Shown piece after piece: positions 58,009 to 64,000 of a stretch of DNA of 64,000 nucleotides. The DNA is taken from positions 1 to 64,000 of the forward strand of contig JAAFAI010000006.1 of the NCBI GenBank assembly GCA_018222405.1, written 5' to 3'. The translations under genes and the position numbers were made by a program. Under the pieces are notes generated by a model. The model saw only the letters and a program-made list of their open reading frames with translations. It was not told the DNA's origin and did not search any database. Positions within the stretch are counted from its first letter, which is position 1. Every line of letters starts with the position of its first letter. The stretch comes from Gammaproteobacteria bacterium (GTDB taxonomy: Bacteria; Pseudomonadota; Gammaproteobacteria; Enterobacterales; Alteromonadaceae).

Positions 58009-59240
58009 TGGATTTTGCCAGCCTGGCTCACCAGGTGATGTTACGTTGCGATCAGCTCGGTGCGATTACTCAGTCGCCCGGCATCGTTGACCGTCGCTAT
58101 CTGACCCCGCAGCACCGTCAGGCTAACGATTTAGTGGCCCAGTGGATGCGCGAGGCCGGGATGACAGTCTGGCAGGACGCCGCGGGGAATCAATGGGGCC
58201 GCTATCACAGCACTGACGCCAATGCGCGCTCACTGGTGCTCGGTAGCCATCTGGATACCGTGCCCAACGGCGGCAAGTACGATGGCATGTTAGGTGTGAT
58301 TGCGCCCCTGGCGGTAGTGCATCATTGCTTCGAAAACGGCATCCGTTTTCCGTTTCACATCGATATCGTCGGCTTTGGCGATGAAGAAGGTACCCGTTTT
58401 GGCTCTACTCTGCTGGGCAGCCGCGCATTAACCGGTCGCTGGAAAGAAGACTGGCAGTTACTGCGTGATGAAAACAAGGTGTCGCTACCTGAAGCGATGG
58501 CCGAATTTGGTCTGGCTTTCGATAAGGTTGGCGATGCGACGCTTAAGCCCGACAGCATACTGGGCTATCTCGAAGTGCATATTGAACAGGGACCGGTACT
58601 GGAAGACAAGAACCTGCCGGTAGGTTGGGTGACCGCGATAGCCGGTGCCAAACGCCTGAATGTGCAGTTAAACGGTATGGCCGGGCACTCAGGTACGGTA
58701 CCCATGGATATGCGCCAGGACGCCCTGGTTGCAGCAAGTGAAATGGTGCTGGCAGTAGAGTCTATCGCCAGCCAGTTTGGCATTGTGGCCACCGTCGGCC
58801 GACTCGAAACCAAACCCGGTGCGGTAAACGTGATCCCCGGTCAGGTGAATTTTTCGCTGGATATCCGTAGCGAGCACGACCATAAACGGGACGCGGCGTT
58901 ACAACTGATTGAAGAGGTGTTCCGCGACATTGCCCAGCGCCGCCATGTGGATGTTAACTGGCAGCAAACCCACCATGCCGATGCCGTGCATTGTGATCCT
59001 TATCTGTCACAAACATTGTCCCAGGCTATTCAGCTTAGCGGCCATAACGCGGTTAGTTTACCCTCGGGAGCCGGGCATGATGCCATGGCCATGGATGCTA
59101 TTTGCCCGGTCAGCATGTTGTTTGTGCGTTGCAAAGGCGGTATCAGTCATCACCCCGGTGAATCAGTAACCGGCGCCGACGTTGCCGCCAGCTTACAGGT
59201 TATTTATCGATTTTTAGACGCTTTTTCGCCTGACTTTTAG
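58005..59240 (+). CDS. Allantoate amidohydrolase-like M20 enzyme
   Basis: A 411-residue metal-dependent amidohydrolase of the M20 hydantoinase/carbamoylase group (AllC, HpxK, N-carbamoyl-L-amino acid hydrolases). Metal ligands are visible in LGSHLDTVPNGGKYDG, GDEEGTRFGSTLLGS, EVHIEQGPVLED and HHPGESV. AllC converts allantoate to ureidoglycine, CO2 and ammonia, and the coupled aminotransferase gene upstream suits that step. The start at 58005 overlaps the upstream stop (ATGA); ATG 58008 is also possible. A beta-ureidopropionase-type substrate cannot be excluded. Confidence 0.85.
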   Translation: MMDFASLAHQVMLRCDQLGAITQSPGIVDRRYLTPQHRQANDLVAQWMREAGMTVWQDAAGNQWGRYHSTDANARSLVLGSHLDTVPNGGKYDGMLGVIAPLAVVHHCFENGIRFPFHIDIVGFGDEEGTRFGSTLLGSRALTGRWKEDWQLLRDENKVSLPEAMAEFGLAFDKVGDATLKPDSILGYLEVHIEQGPVLEDKNLPVGWVTAIAGAKRLNVQLNGMAGHSGTVPMDMRQDALVAASEMVLAVESIASQFGIVATVGRLETKPGAVNVIPGQVNFSLDIRSEHDHKRDAALQLIEEVFRDIAQRRHVDVNWQQTHHADAVHCDPYLSQTLSQAIQLSGHNAVSLPSGAGHDAMAMDAICPVSMLFVRCKGGISHHPGESVTGADVAASLQVIYRFLDAFSPDF

Positions 59241-59269
59241 GCCATTTATCAAGTAGAAGGATGATACGC

Positions 59270-59635
59270 ATGAAGATACCCAGAATTTATAACGATGCAG
59301 ACGGTAAGAGCCATTTTGGTGAAGCCGAAATCCCGCTTAAAGATGGCGGCCCAATCGGCTTATTATCAGAGAAGATCCCTGCAGGTTCGATTATTTTTCG
59401 CGAAACACCGGCCGACTATGACTTTAAATGGCACCCTGCACCGGCACGCCAGTTGCTATTCATTTTAAAAGGTCGGGCAGAATTTACCGTATCCAATGGT
59501 GAGCGCCATGTATACGGTGCTGGTGATGTGTTATTACTTGAAGATACCGAGGGCGAAGGCCATTGCAGCCGCGCCATGTATAATGAAGTCCGCCATTCGA
59601 TTTTTGTTACCCTGCCCGATGGCTTCCCGTATTAA
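59270..59635 (+). CDS. Cupin-fold protein
   Basis: A 121-residue single-domain cupin. The core is visible as HPAPARQLLFILKGRAEFTVSNGERHVYGAGDVLLLEDTEG, although the first cupin histidines (HxH) are reduced to one. It may bind a metal poorly. Position as last gene of the hpx-like operon suggests an accessory role, for example in a ureidoglycolate or oxalate step, but nothing in the sequence proves it. ATG 59270 has AAGGA at a suitable distance; ATG 59261 abuts the same site. A gap of 206 bases with a RutR-like site follows. Confidence 0.75.
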   Translation: MKIPRIYNDADGKSHFGEAEIPLKDGGPIGLLSEKIPAGSIIFRETPADYDFKWHPAPARQLLFILKGRAEFTVSNGERHVYGAGDVLLLEDTEGEGHCSRAMYNEVRHSIFVTLPDGFPY

Positions 59636-59787
59636 TCAGACGCACAGAGTTCTCCGTATGGGGCTGGCTGCTCATGAGTCAGTCACGCCCCTCTCTGGTG
59701 CAATGGCTTTTTAAGCCGGCTAACGCAAACCACAAAACGTGATTATAATCCTTAAATTACAGCAACTTAAATATCACCCCACCATTC

Positions 59788-59801
59788 GGACCAAATGGTC
59801 A
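59788..59801. promoter_or_regulatory. RutR-like operator before the adenosine deaminase gene
   Basis: GGACCA-AA-TGGTCA has exact GACCA/TGGTC arms. A good -10 hexamer TATAAT stands at 59744-59749, about 40 bases upstream, so the operator would be in the early transcribed region. It is followed by GATTATTGC, resembling the GGATTTTGGC after the sites at 20873 and 62900. Confidence 0.65.
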
Positions 59802-59841
59802 GATTATTGCTTCATCCGTAACGTCTTTTTTTACGTCTACA

Positions 59842-61326
59842 GTGAGCAATATGTGCAGTATGTTTTACCGGTGCAATAGTCGCCGCTCAGCTCCCCCATT
59901 GTTTCGTTTCCTGTTTGCCGCAGCCCTGACGCTGACTTCGCTGTCGGTATCCAGTGCCGACATGAACACCTGGTTCCGGGAATTCAGGCAAAGCGCCAGT
60001 GACCAGGCCCTTTATAAACTTCTTTGGTCACTGCCCAAAGGAGGCGATTTGCACCATCACTTAAGTGGTGCCGGGTTTAGCGAATGGTGGTACGACATTG
60101 CCACCCGCCCGGAACAAAATGGGGGTTACCGTTACTACACAAAAACCCGTTTGCTGCAATGCCGTGGCTACGGTACCAATGAGTACGGCCCCAATCCGCA
60201 GAACCTGTTATTTCGCACCATTCAGGCTTCTACCTATGCCGCGCTCAGCGACTGTGAAAAACAGGAATACGAGTTACTCAGTGAGCTAGACGAAAATACC
60301 AGACTCGCCTGGTTCAACAGTATTCGCCTGGACAAAGCTCATGAAGGGCGCAATGAGTTTTTCGAGCGCCATTGGCAACGACTTAACGAACTGACTAATA
60401 ATCCGCATATTGGCGCCCACATCCTGCTGAAAAATATGCAGGCTTTCGCAGCAGAGGGGTTGCAGTACCTTGAGACTCAGGTGAATGTGGATCGCAGTAT
60501 TACACCTCACGGCGAGTTAATGTCACCACAAGCGTCACTAAAGGTATATACCGATATGCTGGCCTCAGATGCCGCCCGGCAGACCGGCGTTACGGTGCGT
60601 TTTCAATATGCCCTGCTACGCTTTTTACCCCATGCAGAACAGCATTTGCGCTGGATGTATGATTTTGTCGATCAACACCGTGACCTCTATGTGGGCATTA
60701 ACATGGTAGGCCGCGAGGATAACGACAAAGGCTATCCGCTGCGCTTCCTGCCGGTACTACGGGAATTACGCCGCCAGTATCCGGCGATTAATCTGGCCAT
60801 TCACGCTGGTGAAGTTGATGAACCTAACCAGCATGTAAAAGACACCCTGCTGCTGGGTGCCCAGCGCATCGGCCACGGCCTGAACACCATTACCGATCCG
60901 GACACCCTGTTATTGATGCGCCATGGTCCGTACCTGATTGAAATTAACCTGATCAGTAACCGCCTGCTCGACTACACAGAAGATTATGCCAGCCATCCGT
61001 TTCCGGAGTATTTGCGCACCAATATTCCGGTGGCGCTGACTACCGATGATCGCGGTATGTGGGACAGCACCCTTACCGATGAGTACTACGTAGCCGTTAA
61101 AGAATTTAATTTATCCTGGCAGGAACTCACCAGTCTTGCCCGCCAGTCTCTTCAGCACAGCTTTTTGGCCGAAGACGATAAACAATCCGCGCTCACTGCA
61201 TACGAGCAGCGTTTGCGCCAGTTTGCAGAAACTCTTGCCCGTGACGGTGTTTCGTCATTACCGCAGGCCGCCCCTAAACGGCGTTTTATCTGCAACTATC
61301 AACCCACTTTGTGTCATCAAGGATAG
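59842..61326 (+). CDS. Secreted adenosine deaminase family protein
   Basis: A 494-residue exported member of the adenosine/AMP deaminase family. The signal peptide is FRFLFAAALTLTSLSVSSA (cleavage near 39). Zinc ligands and catalytic residues are complete: GDLHHHLSG (H71, H73), IHAGE (H321, E324), RIGHGLN (H345) and TTDDRGM (D402, D403). It lies 4 bases before the NCS2 permease gene, so the two act together. Periplasmic conversion of adenosine-type compounds to inosine-type ones before uptake is likely. The start is uncertain: GTG 59842, ATG 59851 or ATG 59860. Confidence 0.87.
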   Translation: MSNMCSMFYRCNSRRSAPPLFRFLFAAALTLTSLSVSSADMNTWFREFRQSASDQALYKLLWSLPKGGDLHHHLSGAGFSEWWYDIATRPEQNGGYRYYTKTRLLQCRGYGTNEYGPNPQNLLFRTIQASTYAALSDCEKQEYELLSELDENTRLAWFNSIRLDKAHEGRNEFFERHWQRLNELTNNPHIGAHILLKNMQAFAAEGLQYLETQVNVDRSITPHGELMSPQASLKVYTDMLASDAARQTGVTVRFQYALLRFLPHAEQHLRWMYDFVDQHRDLYVGINMVGREDNDKGYPLRFLPVLRELRRQYPAINLAIHAGEVDEPNQHVKDTLLLGAQRIGHGLNTITDPDTLLLMRHGPYLIEINLISNRLLDYTEDYASHPFPEYLRTNIPVALTTDDRGMWDSTLTDEYYVAVKEFNLSWQELTSLARQSLQHSFLAEDDKQSALTAYEQRLRQFAETLARDGVSSLPQAAPKRRFICNYQPTLCHQG

Positions 61327-61329
61327 CGA

Positions 61330-62721
61330 ATGTCACAGCATCACATACTTTACGCACTGGAAGACAAGCCCGGCTTTATGGTTAGCCTGACGGCAGCGGT
61401 GCAACACGTTCTGGCCAGCTTTATCGGCGTGGTTACGCCTACCCTGATCATTGCATCGGCACTGGGTTTGCAAGCTGAGGTGCCCTACCTGATCAGTATG
61501 GCGCTACTGGTTACCGGTATAGGCACGTTTATCCAGACCCGTGGATTTGGCCCGGTAGGCAGTGGTCTGGTGGCGATCCAGGGCACCAGCTTTGCCTTTA
61601 TCAGCGCCTTGCTGATGGTCGGAACGACGATTAAGGCACGGGGAGGAACGAACGACGATATCCTCGCCATGATGTTTGGCGTCTGTTTCTGGGGCGCATT
61701 CGTTGAAATTATTCTGAGCCAGTTTATTACCCAGCTCAAACGCGTTATCAACCCTATTACCACCGGGGTTGTGATCATTGCCATTGGTATTTCGCTGATA
61801 AAGGTCGGCATGACAGACCTGGCGGGTGGTTTTAACAGCGATGATTTTGGCAGCGTGGAAAATCTAAACCTGGGACTAACTGTGCTGCTGGTGATTATTT
61901 TCTTTAATGCCCATCGAAACCGCTGGTTACGATTATCCGCCATTTTTATTGGTATGAGCATAGGCACCGTTATCGCTTTTTTTGCTGGCATGACCGATTT
62001 CACGGCGCTGACGTCGCTGCCGGTTTTTAGCTTTCCGCAACCCTTTAAATACGGCTATAATTTTGACTGGTCGCTGTTTTTACCCATTGCGTTAATTTAC
62101 TTTTTTACCGCTATTGAAACAGCCGGCGATCTCACTGCCAACAGCTTATTTTGCCAGTTACCGATCCGCGGGGACAAATACCTCAAACGGATCCGCGCCG
62201 GTATCCTTGGTGATGGCTTTAATTCCTTAATGGCAGCTGTCTTTTGCACCTTTCCCAACACCACATTCGGGCAAAATAACGGTGTTATCCAGATGACGGG
62301 AATAGCCAGTCGTAAAGTGGGCTACTTTGTGGCGGCAGTATTTGTGGTTCTCGGCGTATTTCCCTTTATCGGTGCAGTCCTTCAGGCCATTCCAAAACCT
62401 GTGCTAGGCGGCGCTACACTGGTGATGTTTGCCATGGTCGCGGTGGGCGGTGTTAAGATCCTGACCAGCGAGCCACTGAGCCAGCGCAACAGCCTGATTA
62501 CCGCGTGTTCGTTAGGCATGGGACTGGGCGTGATGATGGTCGGTGACGTGCTTGCACAACTGCCAACATGGCTCGGCAACATATTTGTATCGCCGGTTAC
62601 CACCGCCGGGTTAACCGCAATTGTTCTTACCGTAGTGTTACCTGGCAGTAAAGAAGCCGGCACCAGTACTGAGAGTTTGCAAACCGACAATTCACAACAA
62701 CAGCCATGTACTGAGAAATGA
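61330..62721 (+). CDS. NCS2 family nucleobase permease (uracil/xanthine type)
   Basis: A 463-residue inner-membrane transporter with about 14 hydrophobic segments. The NCS2 substrate site is visible as ETAGDLTANS (TM8 Glu) and FGQNNGVIQMTGIASRKVG (TM10). QTRGFGPVGSGLVAIQGTSFAF follows the xanthine/uric acid (XanP/UacT) pattern better than the uracil one, though the choice is not certain. ATG 61330 has AAGGA upstream. It is co-transcribed with the secreted adenosine deaminase, supporting import of purine bases. Confidence 0.92.
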   Translation: MSQHHILYALEDKPGFMVSLTAAVQHVLASFIGVVTPTLIIASALGLQAEVPYLISMALLVTGIGTFIQTRGFGPVGSGLVAIQGTSFAFISALLMVGTTIKARGGTNDDILAMMFGVCFWGAFVEIILSQFITQLKRVINPITTGVVIIAIGISLIKVGMTDLAGGFNSDDFGSVENLNLGLTVLLVIIFFNAHRNRWLRLSAIFIGMSIGTVIAFFAGMTDFTALTSLPVFSFPQPFKYGYNFDWSLFLPIALIYFFTAIETAGDLTANSLFCQLPIRGDKYLKRIRAGILGDGFNSLMAAVFCTFPNTTFGQNNGVIQMTGIASRKVGYFVAAVFVVLGVFPFIGAVLQAIPKPVLGGATLVMFAMVAVGGVKILTSEPLSQRNSLITACSLGMGLGVMMVGDVLAQLPTWLGNIFVSPVTTAGLTAIVLTVVLPGSKEAGTSTESLQTDNSQQQPCTEK

Positions 62722-62728
62722 ACAGCTG

Positions 62729-62755
62729 GCCCGATCCGATCGGGCTTTAGCTTTA
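62729..62755 (+). terminator. Probable terminator after the nucleobase permease
   Basis: GCCCGA and TCGGGC form a 6-bp stem with loop TCCGA, followed by TTTAGCTTT. It separates the deaminase-permease operon from the receptor gene. Confidence 0.6.
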
Positions 62756-62899
62756 CATGGTGCAATGTTCAGATAATACTCCCTGATATGGTGCAACACA
62801 CTGAACAAACTTTCATCGTTAACAATTAAGTAACGAAAAGACCTTAACAAGCTATATTTTTATCTATATATATCAATACATTAAAAACAAATTTAACCC

Positions 62900-62913
62900 T
62901 GACCACATGGACA
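62900..62913. promoter_or_regulatory. RutR-like operator before the second TonB receptor
   Basis: TGACCA-CA-TGGACA keeps the GACCA arm but has one mismatch (GGACA for GGTCA) in the other. It is followed by GGATTTTGGCAC, nearly the sequence after the site at 20873 (GGTTTTGGCAC), so the conserved block is about 24 bases long. It lies 89 bases before the receptor ATG. Confidence 0.6.
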
Positions 62914-63001
62914 GGATTTTGGCACTAAACCTGCAATGTGCAAGTCTGCATAGCTATATCTCACTTAAATTTACAAAAATTCCGAGAACATGAGGAACAC
63001 C

Positions 63002-64000
63002 ATGAAAACGACCAAATTTAGTGTGGCGCCGATTGCGCTGGCCGTCACCAGTAGTCTGATGTTATCAACTGCTGCCTTTGCGCAAGAAGAGCCATCTGAT
63101 GCCGAAATCGAAAAGATTGAAGTAAAAGGTTCACTGGGCAGTTTGCCTGGCCAGGACGTCGAAGCGGTTTTCGGTTTTGGTAAGTCAATTCTGGAAACGC
63201 CTCGTTCGGCTTCGACCATCTCTGCTGAGCAGATGGAGCGTTTTAACGTCTCCGACATTGACGAACTGGTTGCTTTTGCACCAGGTACGTTTACTCAGTC
63301 TTTCTTTGGTGTAGCCGGTTCCCTGGATATTCGTGGTAACCCCGGTGAAGCTTACTTCCGTGGCATGAAGCGTCTGGACAACCCGGGTAACTACCCTACG
63401 CCAATTGGTGCATCAAGCCGTATTGATATCGTACGTGGTCCGGCATCGCCTATTTATGGTCCGTCAAAAATTGGTGGCTACCTGAACTTTAACCCTAAAT
63501 CTGCCCGTGCCTCTTCAGGTCAGTATCTGGATGCACCTACCGGCGCATTGTCATATACCCACGGCACCTGGGATAAGAGTATTATCACCGCTGAAGTGGG
63601 TGGTCCTGGCAGCATTGGCGGCAAGGAAATGGGTTACTACGTTTACGGTGAGGTTGAAAACTCAGGTTCTTACTACGACAACACCGATACCGATCAGTCA
63701 ATCATTCAGGCTTCATTTAACATTGACCTGACTGATAACCTACGCGTTGAATTTGGTGGTATGTACCACAACTATCAGGGTAACCAGGTAGCGGGCTGGA
63801 ACCGTCTGACCCAGGATCTGGTTGACAACGGCACCTATATTACCGGTACTGCTCAGCCGCTTGATACCAACGGTGACGGCTCTATCTCGCACGAAGAGTA
63901 CGGCGCAGTTAATCTGGCCGGTGCGGGCTTCTTCTATGTACCAGCCGCGTCATTTACTGATGCCGATGCGCTGCCGCTGATGAATCTGGAAAACGTAGGC
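63002..64000 (+). CDS. TonB-dependent outer-membrane receptor, 5' part only
   Basis: The first 333 residues of a TonB-dependent receptor; the gene runs beyond the window. GAGGAAC precedes ATG 63002. A signal peptide ends at AFA (about residue 27). A TonB-box-like IEKIEVKG comes next, then a plug domain with LETPRSASTISAEQM and VRGPASPIYGPSKIGG. GWNRLTQDLVDNGTYITG matches the receptor at 20951, so these are paralogues under the same operator. Residues 288-299 read DTNGDGSISHEE, a textbook EF-hand calcium loop, which is rare in this family and is absent from the paralogue. The substrate is likely a nucleobase-containing compound by context. Confidence 0.93.
   Translation, partial: MKTTKFSVAPIALAVTSSLMLSTAAFAQEEPSDAEIEKIEVKGSLGSLPGQDVEAVFGFGKSILETPRSASTISAEQMERFNVSDIDELVAFAPGTFTQSFFGVAGSLDIRGNPGEAYFRGMKRLDNPGNYPTPIGASSRIDIVRGPASPIYGPSKIGGYLNFNPKSARASSGQYLDAPTGALSYTHGTWDKSIITAEVGGPGSIGGKEMGYYVYGEVENSGSYYDNTDTDQSIIQASFNIDLTDNLRVEFGGMYHNYQGNQVAGWNRLTQDLVDNGTYITGTAQPLDTNGDGSISHEEYGAVNLAGAGFFYVPAASFTDADALPLMNLENVG

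Overview
The window looks like a chromosomal segment of a marine gammaproteobacterium, most likely Alteromonadaceae (Alteromonas/Salinimonas-type). This rests on mfd-csiV synteny, the thrS-infC-rpmI-rplT and pheS-pheT-ihfA blocks, large TonB-dependent receptors and moderate GC. The genus cannot be fixed by eye. No rRNA, tRNA, CRISPR array or prophage was seen. 

Layout. 1-1.3 kb: an integron-type integrase broken by one in-frame stop. 1.3-16 kb: housekeeping genes (phosphoribosyltransferase, lolC without lolD/lolE, PilZ-like, mfd, csiV, cobalamin adenosyltransferase, nagZ with an SLC13 transporter, penicillin acylase, ybaK-like). 16-36.7 kb: the translation block ihfA-pheT-pheS and rplT-rpmI-infC-thrS, all on the minus strand but split by about 13.5 kb. 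That insert carries an isochorismatase-like hydrolase, a TonB-dependent receptor, a CsbD protein, an RND pump with its LysR regulator, and a dihaem lipoprotein next to a PhoX-like lipoprotein that has a Pho-box-like site. infC starts at ATT. 36.9-41.2 kb: SLC13 transporter, fructosamine kinase, DUF3080 lipoprotein, CPBP protein. 41.5-48.9 kb: an OxyR-like regulator lacking the peroxidatic cysteine, then two carbonic anhydrase-SulP modules preceded by near-identical ATAG-N7-CTAT boxes and separated by an IS4-family element. 48.9-59.6 kb: an RpiR-type regulator, an ABC exporter, an MFS transporter, and a six-gene operon (amidase, oxamate-amidohydrolase-like enzyme, TauE permease, ureidoglycine-aminotransferase-like enzyme, allantoate-amidohydrolase-like enzyme, cupin) resembling the Klebsiella hpx allantoate genes. 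Its promoter overlaps a TGAAAC-GATT-GTTTCA palindrome. 59.7-64 kb: a secreted adenosine deaminase, an NCS2 nucleobase permease and a second TonB-dependent receptor, cut by the window end. 

The most interesting pattern is a shared operator. A GACCA-NN-TGGTC palindrome, close to the E. coli RutR consensus (TTGACCA-NN-TGGTCAA), lies before both paralogous TonB receptors (20.87 and 62.90 kb) and before the adenosine deaminase-permease operon (59.79 kb). Together these suggest a nucleobase/nucleoside scavenging regulon: outer-membrane receptors, periplasmic deamination, inner-membrane uptake, then purine-nitrogen release by the neighbouring hpx-like operon. The substrate and regulator are inferred; no RutR gene lies in the window.
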